Shown here in pieces: positions 14,978 to 24,821 of a stretch of 59,815 bases of DNA (position 1 is the stretch's first letter; each line of letters opens with the position of its first letter). The position numbers and the translations under genes are program-made. The stretch covers positions 1 to 59,815 of the forward strand of contig CACWXY010000021.1 of assembly GCA_902764915.1 (NCBI GenBank). The letters are read 5' to 3'. The notes under the pieces are model-generated. The model saw only the letters and a program-made list of their open reading frames with translations, ran no database searches and was not told where the DNA came from. This stretch comes from an uncultured Eubacteriales bacterium (GTDB taxonomy: Bacteria > Bacillota > Clostridia > Christensenellales > Aristaeellaceae).

Positions 14978-15331
14978 CTACTGCTCTTTTCTCTCGCGTT
15001 CTACCAGATACGCACTGTTCACCGTCAGACGAACCATCTTTTTTAAATCCGGACTCAGTGAACGGTAGAGCTTCAACATCATTTCCCCATCTTTATCAGA
15101 CTCGTCTTCATTTGTAATTATATTGCGATCATCTACCGCACCAGGCAGGTAAAGATAATGGACATGAAAGAAGTTTGCCAGGAACATCACATGTTCTTCC
15201 TTAGGCTGCTGTCTTCCGGCTTCCCACCTGTACACTGTATTTTTACTCACTTCAAGTTCTGCGCCAGGCTCTTCCTGTCCAAGATTTCTTTCTTCGCGAA
15301 GCTCTTTCAGTCTTTCAGCAAATGAAGCCAT
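14978..15331 (-). CDS. XRE-family transcriptional regulator
   Basis: 117 residues. The N-terminal helix-turn-helix is FAERLKELREERNLGQEEP (residues ~4-55; recognition helix in VSKNTVYRWEAGRQQP), followed by a segment of unknown role ending in ERERKEQ. It starts 39 bp after the ATPase gene on the same strand, so the two probably form an operon. The two TCTACGT dyads just downstream could be its targets (inferred). Confidence 0.75.
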   Translation of the reverse strand: MASFAERLKELREERNLGQEEPGAELEVSKNTVYRWEAGRQQPKEEHVMFLANFFHVHYLYLPGAVDDRNIITNEDESDKDGEMMLKLYRSLSPDLKKMVRLTVNSAYLVERERKEQ

Positions 15332-15370
15332 CGATTGTCTTTTCTTTACGCGAAATGATTTTTGCGTCTG

Positions 15371-16963
15371 TCACACAGTTCCTTCATAGATCATCTTATC
15401 CCCGATCATGACAGGATGCACCCCGGTTTCCTTCTTCTGATTGAAGTTGAAGCTCAGCATATATCCTGTAGTTAGTCCGAAGTAATCCAGGTATTCGCTG
15501 ATCTGTTTTTCTCCTTCGATGTTGTATCTCTCTCCGTGCCAGATCTTCAGTTCAATGATATATTGCTGCCCTAGATAATCGATGATTACATCGGTCCGCT
15601 TTTGATCTCTGGTCTGCGCTTCAATGTAATAGTTTCCTGTTCCGTTGATAATCGGCTTCAGATAAAGAAGGAACTGTTCCCTTCCGTCTTTTTCCCTGAA
15701 TTTGTCCTCCAGTGGTCCGCAAACCTCATGATAGGTTTTGATAAAACGGTCCAGGATCAGGCGCACATTCAGCTTGCCATCTGACACGAAGATATTCTTC
15801 GCAAGATCCCCTTCTTTGGAAAACACATTGCTTTTCAATTCCTCTTCCGAAAGGAATAGATTATACAGCATCGTTTCGAATATTCTATTGGCTACCCTGA
15901 CCGTATTGTGATCATTACGAATCAGACCATACATCTGCATCTGCTGAATAGATTCCTGCTGTGCGTTATAGGTCAGTTTTGTGCCTTCCATCAGAATGCT
16001 CCGGATCGACGCCTTCAGTTCCGGATAATTCGTCAGCTTGCCCGTGATGGACTGAAACAGGGTATTGTCCTCCGAGAGCAGCAGCTTTACCGCTTCATCC
16101 AGGCCGGACCTTGTCCAGGCTTTGGGCAGATCTCCCATCGACTTTCCTGCATTTTCATCCACCAGCTGGCAGATACGGCTCACAAGAAAAGGATAGCCGC
16201 TTGTATATGCACGGATCTGACGTGCAATATCTGCCGTGTCCATCCCCGTATGATGGTCTGCCTCGTATTCCTCCAGCATGCCTTGAATGCCAGACTCTGA
16301 AAGGCTCATATCGATATCAAAATCGGCCGCAATATTCCAGGGGCTGTTGACCTTATGCTGGTCTCCATCCCGGATCTTTGATTTGAGATGCTTTACGTCG
16401 GTCACACCAGCCAGGATGACTGACTGGAAAGCAGGCATTCCCTTTGTATCTCTGTTAATATATCCTTCTCTTAATCCAGCAAGAAAATCAAGGAAAACCT
16501 GATTATTTGTAGCGCTGTCCACCTCATCTATCATAAGGACAACTGGCTTCGGGGACGATTTACACCAGAGTCTTAAAAGCTTCAAAAGATCGTTCAGTTT
16601 ATTATCTAAATGGCCAACAGCTATAAAGTTCTCCAGTCTATCCAGTATATTGGAAGGAATCTCAATAAGACCGTATTCGTTTTCTTCAAGGATCAGTTTT
16701 ATAAGGCCATTGCAAAAGCTTTCTTCTGTCCTGAACGAAGCATCGCCTAAACCTTGAAAATCTATACTGATTACAGTGCAAGATTTCTGCAAAGCATTTC
16801 TCAAGGCATTTAAAGTCGTTGTCTTCCCATACTGTCTTGCACGGTTAATGGTGAAGTATTCCCCGGCATCGACCATTTTTTTTATTTCCGTCACCCGTTC
16901 GGAGAGATCAACCATGTAATGCTTCGATGGAATGCATACTGCTGTCGTGTTGAATTTTCTCAT
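15371..16963 (-). CDS. AAA-like ATPase with C-terminal nuclease-like domain
   Basis: 530 residues, intact; start MRKFNTTAVCIPSKHYMVD with AAAGGAGAGCATC upstream. Walker A is in INRARQYGKTTTLNAL (~residue 43) and Walker B is PVVLMIDEVDSA (~residue 140). The middle is helical, with a winged-helix-like part. The C-terminus carries RTDVIIDYLGQQYIIELKIW (~460-480), the D...ExK core of PD-(D/E)XK nucleases. Such ATPase-nuclease proteins are numerous in gut clostridia and often cluster with mobile DNA; defence or transposon roles have been proposed but none is shown here. It is preceded by the 275-bp repeat and followed by an XRE gene. Confidence 0.75.
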   Translation of the reverse strand: MRKFNTTAVCIPSKHYMVDLSERVTEIKKMVDAGEYFTINRARQYGKTTTLNALRNALQKSCTVISIDFQGLGDASFRTEESFCNGLIKLILEENEYGLIEIPSNILDRLENFIAVGHLDNKLNDLLKLLRLWCKSSPKPVVLMIDEVDSATNNQVFLDFLAGLREGYINRDTKGMPAFQSVILAGVTDVKHLKSKIRDGDQHKVNSPWNIAADFDIDMSLSESGIQGMLEEYEADHHTGMDTADIARQIRAYTSGYPFLVSRICQLVDENAGKSMGDLPKAWTRSGLDEAVKLLLSEDNTLFQSITGKLTNYPELKASIRSILMEGTKLTYNAQQESIQQMQMYGLIRNDHNTVRVANRIFETMLYNLFLSEEELKSNVFSKEGDLAKNIFVSDGKLNVRLILDRFIKTYHEVCGPLEDKFREKDGREQFLLYLKPIINGTGNYYIEAQTRDQKRTDVIIDYLGQQYIIELKIWHGERYNIEGEKQISEYLDYFGLTTGYMLSFNFNQKKETGVHPVMIGDKMIYEGTV

Positions 16964-17084
16964 GATGCTCTCCTTTCTGCTCTTGATATCTTAAATGGGA
17001 TTCGGAGGATTCATTCCTGACATATCAGTTGATTTTAGCATATCAGACTTTCATATCCTGCGTCCATGGCTCTGTCCAAAGAAC

Positions 17085-17357
17085 AACCTTGTGTATAAGG
17101 GGCAGCTCTCCTTGACTATTCCATCAAGTCACGAAAAATGCTTGAAAATGACCCTGTGCATAAGGGGCAGTTTGTCTCAACTTTCATTTTTGCCGCTTTT
17201 TTCCGTGTCTATCGGCAATGCAGATGGCATGAAACTAACCATGTATATAAGGGGGCTGCCTAAAAAATCGCATTTTTCAGAAGCCTTCGAATAGGCTGAA
17301 ACCCTTGTGCCGCAAGGGCTGTAGAGTTTTCTTTAACCGTGACCCCGAGGGGATTCC
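17085..17357. repeat. ~275-bp repeat, copy 2 (upstream of the intact ATPase gene)
   Basis: Same layout as copy 1: three CTGTGCATAAGGGGCAG-like words at 17088, 17152 and 17239, the CCCTTG/CAAGGG hairpin near the end, and an ATPase gene starting 121 bp away on the minus strand. The remaining part of the 16,964-17,451 gap shows nothing else. Confidence 0.75.
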
Positions 17358-17451
17358 TGTGCATGTCCCTATTTGATGTCGATTTTTTTGATATCAAGTT
17401 CACTTAATCTCTACCCTGGTCTCATCCGTGATCAAGTCAAAAGCTTGATTT

Positions 17452-17652
17452 CTATTTCAGCCCTTCTATCCTTCTGTAAAAATCAATAAAGTACGAAGGC
17501 CCCTCCTGCCACAGCCCGGAATCAAAGTCATATAAACATTCATATGCCTTTGATGTCATCAGTTTCTTCCTTGTTTCCGCCATTGGCTTATCCTCTTCTC
17601 TTGCCAGATCTTCAATTGCATCCTCAAGTATCAGATCAGCGCAGGTGCTCAT
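17452..17652 (-). CDS. Small protein, DUF3791-neighbour type (tentative)
   Basis: 66 residues (MSTCADLILEDAIEDLA ... FIDFYRRIEGLK). The segment LMTSKAYECLYDFDSGLW resembles short helical proteins that travel with DUF3791/DUF3990 pairs on clostridial mobile elements. Its ATG overlaps the stop of the preceding scrap by 4 bases, the signature of a former coupled gene pair. The family assignment is from memory of similar sequences and is weak. Confidence 0.45.
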   Translation of the reverse strand: MSTCADLILEDAIEDLAREEDKPMAETRKKLMTSKAYECLYDFDSGLWQEGPSYFIDFYRRIEGLK

Positions 17653-17752
17653 CTGTCTGTGTCATTCTTTTTCATCTCCGCCACCTGATCGGAGAGATCA
17701 ACCATGCATGCTTCGATGGAATGCAAACCGCCCTCGCGTTGAATTTTTTCAT
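17649..17752 (-). pseudogene. N-terminal scrap of a third ATPase gene
   Basis: MKKFNARAVCIPSKH at the ATG (17752) is almost the same as the start of the intact ATPase (MRKFNTTAVCIPSKH). A one-base loss then shifts the frame into MVDLSDQVAEMKK, which again matches (MVDLSERVTEIKK), before unrelated codons and a stop. It is a frameshifted and truncated paralogue. Confidence 0.65.
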
Positions 17753-17802
17753 GATGCTCACCTGGCTCCCCATCATGTCAGGCTGACATCGTTGAAAAGC
17801 AT

Positions 17803-18228
17803 TCAACCTTTCTTCTTCAGCTGTTGTTTGCGCCATTCCTGACACGTACGGCAGTAGTTCGGCCAATGGGCAAGATTGGATGGAAACGAGAAATCCTGGC
17901 CGCAGCCGCGGCACTTTCTTGTGACGCGCTCGACAGGGCGGTATTTTGTCCTGCATGTCTGGCAGTAATTCGGAAAGTGCTGGACATTTTCCGGTACGGT
18001 GAAGACCTTTCCGCATTTCTTGCAGGTTCTTGTGATCATTCGCCGCTCTGCTCTGTATTTTGCTTTACAGTCTGCACAGTAATTGGGGATATGCTTCCAT
18101 GTGGGATCGTAGGAGATTGGCTTGCCACAGGACTGACAGGGTTTCTCCATATGCTTCTGTGCAGGGAGCACCTGTGTCTGTACAGCAGGCGGCTCTTTGG
18201 AAAACAGTTTTTTCAGCCACTCGAACAA
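17803..18228 (-). CDS. Triple zinc-ribbon protein
   Basis: 141 residues from a TTG (18228) 10 bases after AAGGAGG. Three repeats of ~30 residues each carry CxxC...CxxC: CQSCGKPISYDPTW..NYCADC, CKKCGKVFTVPENV..NYCQTC and CRGCGQDFSFPSNL..NYCRTC, each ending in a basic (K/E)(Y/W)R. Single zinc ribbons of this type are common small proteins of unknown role; three in a row would give a repeated zinc-binding surface, perhaps for nucleic acid. No membrane or enzyme motif is seen. Confidence 0.65.
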   Translation of the reverse strand: MFEWLKKLFSKEPPAVQTQVLPAQKHMEKPCQSCGKPISYDPTWKHIPNYCADCKAKYRAERRMITRTCKKCGKVFTVPENVQHFPNYCQTCRTKYRPVERVTRKCRGCGQDFSFPSNLAHWPNYCRTCQEWRKQQLKKKG

Positions 18229-18241
18229 GGATTCGTTTCCT

Positions 18242-18783
18242 CCTTCTCAATCGTACCTCAGTCATCTGCCTTCATGGCTCTTTCTTGATAAGCAAACGAT
18301 GTACAGGCGAGCTCCCTGTTTTACATTTTTTTGGCTGCAGCAGGGAAGCCAAACCGGAATGGATGACTGCAGCCGTTTTTCATGTCAGTCATCCGTCACA
18401 GGGATTGCTTTGTTTTCATTCGCAGAAGTGATGCTTCCATAAACAGATCGATCCGGCAGTTTTCCATCGAAGCGATTCTGGTGCCGAAGATCCTTGCAGC
18501 CTCCGTGTCATAGATCATTCAGTGTTTGGCTGCAGACGACAGTGTACAATTCTGTCTTTTCCGTCTGCCGGAAAGCCGCATGTGCCCCGATAGAACCAGA
18601 TTCACACGATCGCAATGCACAGATCGTTCCTGCCTTTCCTGCGGATTGTCAGACAGAAACCGTGCGGAACGTTTCACAGCGCGCGCTTCCTTTTTCTATC
18701 TTCAGAACCATGCCCGCATAAGGAAGAGAGTACGGTAACCGCATACTGTCATTGCCAGTACTATCAGCCAAAGCTCATAATAA
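18242..18783. other. Gene-poor stretch
   Basis: About 540 bp without a credible gene on either strand. Reading frames here are short and lack ribosome binding sites. It separates the accessory left part from the core genes. Confidence 0.5.
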
Positions 18784-18813
18784 AAAGTGACTCACATAAT
18801 CATGAGTCACTTT
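18784..18813 (-). terminator. Terminator downstream of the sugar dehydratase gene
   Basis: A perfect 11-bp stem AAAGTGACTCA/TGAGTCACTTT with an 8-base loop; on the minus strand it is followed by TTATT. It lies 130 bp after the stop codon at 18943. Confidence 0.65.
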
Positions 18814-18942
18814 ATCACTCTTCTGCGTCTTCATTTTTATGATTTTTTAGCACGAAACGCCGTGCTTGCCTCTGCATGCAGCATCGGAAACAGGATGCGT
18901 GCTGCAGAAGAAGCGCAGCGTTCATGTTTCGGGAAAGGCGAA

Positions 18943-21048
18943 TTACTGATCCGCTTCGTGAATCAGACGATGATAGGTCGGATCTTTCTTGACGGTGGGG
19001 TTTTCCGTTTCCGGGTGATACGTTGTGACAATGGCGGAGACCAGATCGCGGATATTCTCCTTATTGGCATATGCGGCATCCATGAGCGGCGCCAGCTGAC
19101 CGAAAAAGCGATCTTCATCAAAGGCTATGGGCTTTCCGATATAGATCAGATTATTCGCCGTCTTCTGAATGCCTTCTTCAGCCATCAGCTTTTCTTCATA
19201 CAGCTTTTCTCCGGGACGCAGTCCGCTGTATTCGATCTTGATGTCCACATCGGGCTTATAACCGGAGAGCTTGATCAGATTACGCGCCAAGGTATCAATC
19301 TTTACGGGGCTTCCCATATCCAGCACGAAGATCTCTCCGCCCTTGGCATAGGTACCGGCCAGCATGACAAGGCTGACCGCTTCCGGAATGGTCATAAAGT
19401 AGCGGATGATATCAGGATGCGTAACCGTCACGGGGCCGCCGTTCTCGATCTGCTTACGGAACAGCGGAATCACAGAGCCGTTGGAACCAAGCACATTCCC
19501 GAACCGGACTGCCACAAAGCGCGTGCGTATATTGTCAAAGATCCGTCCGGAACCGTCCTTATCCGCGTTTTCCATGCCTACGTGGGTGAACAGCTGCGGG
19601 ATATCCCGCACTTTACCCTGCACGATCTTGGCGTTGAAGGACTGGATGATCATCTCGCACAGACGCTTGCTGGCACCCATGATATTGGTGGGATTGACAG
19701 CCTTGTCCGTGGAGATGAGAACGAAGGTCTCGCAGCCGTGAACCATGGCGGCATACGCCGTCTTATAGGTGCCGAGGGCGTTATTCTTAATGGATTCACA
19801 GGGACTGTCCTCCATAAGCGGTACATGCTTATGGGCTGCGGCATGATACACGATCTGCGGACGGTAGCGCTCAAACACCTGGAAAATCCGCCGGCTGTCA
19901 CGCACGGAACCGATCAGGACAACCAGATCCAGCTCGGGATACTTGCGCTTCAGTTCCTGCTGGATCTCATAGGCGCTGTTTTCATAGACATCAAAAAGGA
20001 TCAGCTGTCTGGGGGCATGGGCCGCAATCTGACGGCAGAGCTCGGATCCGATGGATCCGCCGCCGCCGGTTACCAGAACGGTTTTTCCCGAGATGAAGCT
20101 GTAGACTTCTTCCATATCGGCCTTCACCGGTTCACGCCCCAGCAGATCCTCCACGGAGACGTGCTTCATGGCACTGACCGATACCTGGCCCAGCACGAAC
20201 TGGTACATGCCGGGCAGCTGCTTCAGTTCACAGCCAGTTTCGTTACAGATCGCCAGGATATCCCGCTTGTCCTTGGCACTGGCACTGGGAATGGCCAGGT
20301 AGATCTTATTGACGCTGTATTTTTTGACAGAGGCAAAAATCGAATCCCTTCCCCCCACAATGGGCACACCTTCCATGGTGCGGTTCCATTTGTTGGGATT
20401 GTCATCGATAATGCAGACGACACGGTCATTGGTTTCCTTAGCCGAGTTCAGATCCCGGAGAATCATCTGTCCCGCGGAGCCGGCACCGATGAGCATGACA
20501 CGACCGGCACCGGAATTATGAATCTTGTGAAGGGAACGGAGGTATTGAAGCATGCGATAGGAAAACCGCGGGGCCAGAAGGAACAGAAACTGGAACAGCG
20601 CCCCCAGAAGATAATAGGAAAGCGGGTACCGTCCATAGAGAAGCGTAATCCCCGCCGCGTGCACAGCGGAGGTGGCAAAGGACAGAACCAGCGTACGGGA
20701 GAGTACCGAGAAGCTGGCAAAGCGCCACATGTCCTGGTACATTTTTCCCTTCCAGAAGCAGACCACGCACAGCATGATATAAGGAAGGATCACCCGCATC
20801 GTCCCCCGAAGGAAGTGCCGCGGAATCTGCGAAAAGACACCGTCAAAGCGCAGAAAAAGCGCGCCCAGATAGGCAGCTGAAATCGCGACAGCATCACACA
20901 GAACCAGAAAAATGGCAATGATCTGCCAATGTTCCAGCGATATGCCCTTGCTTCGCAAAAAACGAACGATACCCAATATAAACCGCTCCCCAACCCAAAA
21001 AGTGCATCTGTATGCGCAAGCACTGCAGCGGCGGGATCGCATCCTCAC
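18943..21048 (-). CDS. Membrane-bound nucleoside-diphosphate-sugar 4,6-dehydratase (CapD/PglF type)
   Basis: Up to 701 residues. Four membrane segments (~40-160) precede a CoA-binding-like Rossmann unit (RVMLIGAGSAGQMI) and the extended SDR catalytic domain with NAD motif VLVTGGGGSIGSE (~325), DVYENSAYEIQQELK, the AAAHKHVPLMEDSP block and a modified active-site stretch (ISTDKAVNPTNIMGASK). These enzymes convert UDP-GlcNAc to the 4-keto-6-deoxy sugar for capsule, glycan or glycoprotein synthesis. The start is unsure: a TTG at 20976 with GGGGAG upstream fits better than the ATG at 21048. It stands alone. Confidence 0.9.
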   Translation of the reverse strand: MRMRSRRCSACAYRCTFWVGERFILGIVRFLRSKGISLEHWQIIAIFLVLCDAVAISAAYLGALFLRFDGVFSQIPRHFLRGTMRVILPYIMLCVVCFWKGKMYQDMWRFASFSVLSRTLVLSFATSAVHAAGITLLYGRYPLSYYLLGALFQFLFLLAPRFSYRMLQYLRSLHKIHNSGAGRVMLIGAGSAGQMILRDLNSAKETNDRVVCIIDDNPNKWNRTMEGVPIVGGRDSIFASVKKYSVNKIYLAIPSASAKDKRDILAICNETGCELKQLPGMYQFVLGQVSVSAMKHVSVEDLLGREPVKADMEEVYSFISGKTVLVTGGGGSIGSELCRQIAAHAPRQLILFDVYENSAYEIQQELKRKYPELDLVVLIGSVRDSRRIFQVFERYRPQIVYHAAAHKHVPLMEDSPCESIKNNALGTYKTAYAAMVHGCETFVLISTDKAVNPTNIMGASKRLCEMIIQSFNAKIVQGKVRDIPQLFTHVGMENADKDGSGRIFDNIRTRFVAVRFGNVLGSNGSVIPLFRKQIENGGPVTVTHPDIIRYFMTIPEAVSLVMLAGTYAKGGEIFVLDMGSPVKIDTLARNLIKLSGYKPDVDIKIEYSGLRPGEKLYEEKLMAEEGIQKTANNLIYIGKPIAFDEDRFFGQLAPLMDAAYANKENIRDLVSAIVTTYHPETENPTVKKDPTYHRLIHEADQ

Positions 21049-21957
21049 CTGCAGGCGGATCGTGTAAAATAAAACAGGCTCAGCGGTATCCTACACCATT
21101 CAGGAGAAATGTTCCTGCGTTTTCAGGAGGACCTCTGAGCTTACAGTCAAATTCTTACATGTTTATCGTATCCTGTCAAGCGAAAGTTACGCTGTACCCA
21201 GTCACATCTGGCTGTGACAAACCTGCTTTGACCGCGCTGAATCCAGGCTCACCCGCTTTCGTTCGCGCTTTGTTCTGGGGAAGGCACCCTCGACAATCAT
21301 CCGTCCAGGGAACGCCTGAAGATTGAACCCCAAGAACAGCATGCAGATTCTGTCTCCTGAAGTGCCAATACGAACAGGAGTGTACATTGGCCTGCCCGGC
21401 GGGTGCCTGACATTCCTGGATTTTCGAAATCAGCGGATAGGGATCCAGGGACAGCGGCAGCGTTTCAGGAAGCGCTGCCGGCTGTATAACCATCGGCATA
21501 CAGACATGGAAAAATCCGCTTACAGGATGCATCGCTGCGCAGAAACAGGGCATGGTGATGACAGGAAAAAGCCCGGCGGAACATGGTTGGTTCTGCCGGA
21601 CCTTCGCCGTCCAGACGTGCCTGCTGACTTCCTGTCATGCCCGCCTTTCGGAGAAAGGCATTGCTGTCCCGGAGGATCTTCTGTACCCAGGCACCGCAGA
21701 CCGGATGCGCTGGCCACGATGGACTACGGCTGCATTTCTCCCCATCCGCTGCCCATTCGTGCAGCACGTTCTGTTATTCCCGCAGGAGACATATATCCGT
21801 GCTTCTTCCGAGCCTGTAAGGCACTCTCCGATCCCCCACCATGACCGCACTTTTTTGTTTCCCAAGAGGCCGGAGGAGCTGCTTTTCCTCATGGGAAAGT
21901 CACACCGGTAACATGGCGCATTCTCCTTGCAGTGACAGGCATGCCGGCATATTCTTC
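21049..21957. other. ~0.9-kb intergenic stretch
   Basis: Open frames occur on both strands but none has a ribosome binding site, family resemblance or sensible composition. No tRNA or riboswitch was recognised. Confidence 0.4.
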
Positions 21958-23190
21958 TCAGTCCAGGGACATTGTCTTCAGACGCGCTACCGCTTCCTGC
22001 GTCTTTTCCCGTGTGTTGAAGGCAGTAAGACGGAAATAGCCTTCCCCGCTGGGGCCAAACCCTGAGCCCGGTGTGCCTATGACATGGGCCCTGCTCAGCA
22101 GGAAATCGAAGAATGCCCAGCTGTCCATTCCCTGGGGGACCTTCATCCAGATATACGGTGCGTCCTTTCCGCCATAGACGGAGAATCCGGCCGCCGTGAG
22201 ACCTTCCCGGATGATCCGGGCATTTTCCATATATTCGTCAATGACGCCCTGGACCTGGCTTCTGCCTTCCTCTGTATAGATGGCAGCGGCTCCGCGCTGT
22301 ACCGGGTAGCTGACCCCGTTGAACATGGTGGACATACGCCGCTTCCACAGCGCGTTCAGTTCCACAGCGCGGCCGTCCCGGGTAAAGCCCTTCAGTGCAT
22401 GGGGGACTACCGTAAACGCACAGCGTGTGCCGGTAAACCCGGCTGTTTTGGAGAAGGAATTGCACTCAATGGCCACTTCCCTGGCGCCTTCGATCTCATA
22501 GATGGAGTGCGGGATATTCTCTGTGGTAATGTACGCCTTATACGCCGCATCATAGATGATGAGCACATGGTTCCTGCGGGCCCAGTCCACGATCCTTTGG
22601 AGAGAGGCGCGGTCCAGGACGGTGCCTGTCGGATTATTGGGATAGCACAGGTACAGCACATCGACCTTTTCCCGGGGCAGGTCCGGCACAAAGCCGTTCT
22701 CTGCCTTACAGGGCAGGTAGCACAGGCGCGACCACTGACCGTTCACATAGTCCCCGGCACGGCCTGCCATGGCATTGCTGTCCACATACACAGGGTATAC
22801 GGGGTCTGTCACAGCGATCACGGCATCTGCGGAGAAGAGTTCCTGGATATGGCCCACGTCACACTTGGCGCCGTCGGATATGAACACTTCATCATAGGCT
22901 ATATCGATGCCAAGCGCGGCATAATCGTTCTGGATAATGGCGTTGACCAGGAAATCATAGCCGTAGTCCGGGCCGTAACCGCGGAAGGTTTCTGCATGGC
23001 CCATTTCTTCCACGGCCGCATGCATGGCGGATATGACGGCGGGCACCAGGGGCTTGGTCACATCGCCGATGCCCAGCTTAATCAGGTCGGCTTCCGGATG
23101 CTCCGCCTGATAGGCTTTCACCCGCCGCGCGATCTCGGCGAACAGATAGGATCCCGGGAGCTTCAAGAAATTCTCATTAATCAGAAACAT
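21958..23190 (-). CDS. dapL: LL-diaminopimelate aminotransferase
   Basis: 410 residues, full length. Converts tetrahydrodipicolinate directly to LL-diaminopimelate with glutamate as donor, bypassing the acylated intermediates. DapL signs are INENFLKLPGSYLFAEI at the N-terminus, LIKLGIGDVTKPL, FRGYGPDYGYDFL, ISDGAKCDVG, YPNNPTGTVL, the PLP lysine in NSFSKTAGFTGTRCAF (~residue 270), and the final SGEGYFRLTAFNTREK. The gene overlaps dapF by 10 bases, so the two steps of the branch are made together for lysine and peptidoglycan. Confidence 0.95.
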   Translation of the reverse strand: MFLINENFLKLPGSYLFAEIARRVKAYQAEHPEADLIKLGIGDVTKPLVPAVISAMHAAVEEMGHAETFRGYGPDYGYDFLVNAIIQNDYAALGIDIAYDEVFISDGAKCDVGHIQELFSADAVIAVTDPVYPVYVDSNAMAGRAGDYVNGQWSRLCYLPCKAENGFVPDLPREKVDVLYLCYPNNPTGTVLDRASLQRIVDWARRNHVLIIYDAAYKAYITTENIPHSIYEIEGAREVAIECNSFSKTAGFTGTRCAFTVVPHALKGFTRDGRAVELNALWKRRMSTMFNGVSYPVQRGAAAIYTEEGRSQVQGVIDEYMENARIIREGLTAAGFSVYGGKDAPYIWMKVPQGMDSWAFFDFLLSRAHVIGTPGSGFGPSGEGYFRLTAFNTREKTQEAVARLKTMSLD

Positions 23191-24029
23191 ACTGTCTTCC
23201 TTTCCTCCTGCCAGGTGCCTGCGAATACAAACGCTGCAGGGCCTTCCTGATAGATATGTCCGTCCTTATCATCCCAAAGGATGCGAAGATTACCGCCCTT
23301 GAGTTCCATGTCCACTTCCCTGGCGCACCGTCCCTGCACGGACAGCGCCGCAACGGCTGCACAGGCGCCGGTTCCGCAGGCCAGGGTTTCCCCGGAGCCG
23401 CGTTCCCATACGCGCATGCGCAGCGCATGATCCGAGATGATTTCCACAAACTCGGTATTGACGCCTTCGGGAAAGATTCCGGCGTGCTCGACAACAGGCC
23501 CGATCCGGGGCAGATCCCAGGCGTCCAGGTCATGGGTTTCAATGACAAAGTGCGGATTGCCCATGGATACCGGCATTCCCAGCACGGGACCGGACGGCGT
23601 TTCCACGGAAAAGCATCGGCCTTCCCGGGCACCGGTCGGAAGCATCGGATCCGAAAAAGCCGGAGCACCCATGTCCACGCGGACACTCCGGACGCATCCG
23701 CTATCCACCTGAAGGAACAGCCTTCTATGTCCGCTCAGGGTTTCCAGAAGAATGTCCGTCTTCTGCGTCATGCCTGTCTCATAGACATATTTCCCGATGC
23801 ACCGGGCTGCGTTTCCGCACATGCGTCCCCGGGAACCGTCCCGGTTATACATTTCCATGGAAAAGTCCGCGCTTTCGGAACGGCGGATGATGACAATGCC
23901 ATCGCTGCCCACGCCATAGTGACGATCCGACATTTCCCTGGCCAGTCGGGACGGATCCGGAATGGTTTCTTCCTCTCCGTTGATGTACAGATAATCATTG
24001 CCAATGCCCTGCATTTTTACAAATCGCAT
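23181..24029 (-). CDS. dapF: Diaminopimelate epimerase
   Basis: 282 residues. Interconverts LL- and meso-diaminopimelate, directly after DapL. Both catalytic cysteines are present, in RMCGNAARCIGKYV (~residue 73) and TLACGTGACAAVAAL (~residue 220). The start MRFVKMQGIGNDYLYI is typical, with AGAGGTGAAGT upstream. On the minus strand a TATACT lies ~45 bp before the start and may be the -10 of the operon promoter; no good -35 was found. Confidence 0.95.
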   Translation of the reverse strand: MRFVKMQGIGNDYLYINGEEETIPDPSRLAREMSDRHYGVGSDGIVIIRRSESADFSMEMYNRDGSRGRMCGNAARCIGKYVYETGMTQKTDILLETLSGHRRLFLQVDSGCVRSVRVDMGAPAFSDPMLPTGAREGRCFSVETPSGPVLGMPVSMGNPHFVIETHDLDAWDLPRIGPVVEHAGIFPEGVNTEFVEIISDHALRMRVWERGSGETLACGTGACAAVAALSVQGRCAREVDMELKGGNLRILWDDKDGHIYQEGPAAFVFAGTWQEERKTVCF

Positions 24030-24821
24030 ACTTCACCTCTGCCCGGCTCTGGTTGGACTTCCGTTACCCGCCCAGTATATCACGGCTTTTTCCCTCTTCC
24101 GATAAAAAAACACGGAAAACACAATCGGTTTCCCGCAGGCGGGCTTTTCCCACCCGGGAACCGTGCCGGATGGGGTGGACGCGGCGCAAGGCAGTCTGCC
24201 TTGCCGGGATGGTTTGGCACACGGTTTACGCCGCATACGACCGAAACGGCGCGGAAGCAGATGAGAGGACGGAACATGGACCGGCATGCCGTATGGTATG
24301 AGGGAGACGAAAAGTGCATGCGCAGCGGAACAGGCTGTCAAAGGAATACGCCAGGGAGCATTCCTTAGCCATAACAGGATACGGCGTTCCGCAGGCATCT
24401 CATGTAAAAAGCAGCTGCCGACCGAAAAAAAAGGAGGCTGTTCAGCTTGTCTGCAGCCGGACGAATATCTGTCTTTAAGGGCGAATACGAAACCGGTATG
24501 GAAGGTGTGACAGGCCGCTGTCCTGCAGACGGGTGGAGATGGCAGAGAAATGCATGCATGGATGAAGTGGCTGTCATGCGCTGCGACAGGATCGCACGCA
24601 CGGTCATCACGGGAAAAGCATCCGCGTCAGTGACACAATGCGGACCGTGAAGATCGGCTGCCTCCAAAGGCCGTCTGCTGCTTTACACCCGGGGCAATGG
24701 CTCCTTGCCGGCAGCATCCTTCCGGACTGCGGTTTCACGCTGTTCCATGCAGTGCATCCATCGCATCAGGAGCGAACACATAAGCCGGAGGAAAATCCAT
24801 GCTTTCAGCTAAATATAATGG
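24030..24821. other. ~0.8-kb intergenic stretch upstream of dapF
   Basis: No credible gene. I looked for a lysine riboswitch or T-box ahead of dapF and did not see one. Short frames on both strands lack ribosome binding sites. Confidence 0.4.

Noticed and set aside
14537..17357. Words like GTGTATAAGGGGCAG resemble the Tn5 mosaic end
   Set aside because: The match is partial (about 14 of 16), the words recur three times per repeat at fixed offsets, and no Tn5-type transposase or adapter junction is present. Neither Tn5 nor a library adapter explains the 275-bp repeats.
18787..20880. A ~700-codon open frame on the plus strand
   Set aside because: It lies exactly opposite the sugar dehydratase gene, has no ribosome binding site and no family resemblance. 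GC-rich codon bias on the true strand opens the antisense frame.
24033..24398. A 121-codon frame upstream of dapF on the minus strand
   Set aside because: No ribosome binding site, a composition dominated by Pro/Arg/Cys, and overlapping open frames on both strands all point to non-coding DNA.
24030..24700. Possible lysine riboswitch upstream of dapF
   Set aside because: None of the conserved junction bases could be located, and no transcription terminator lies just before the start codon.
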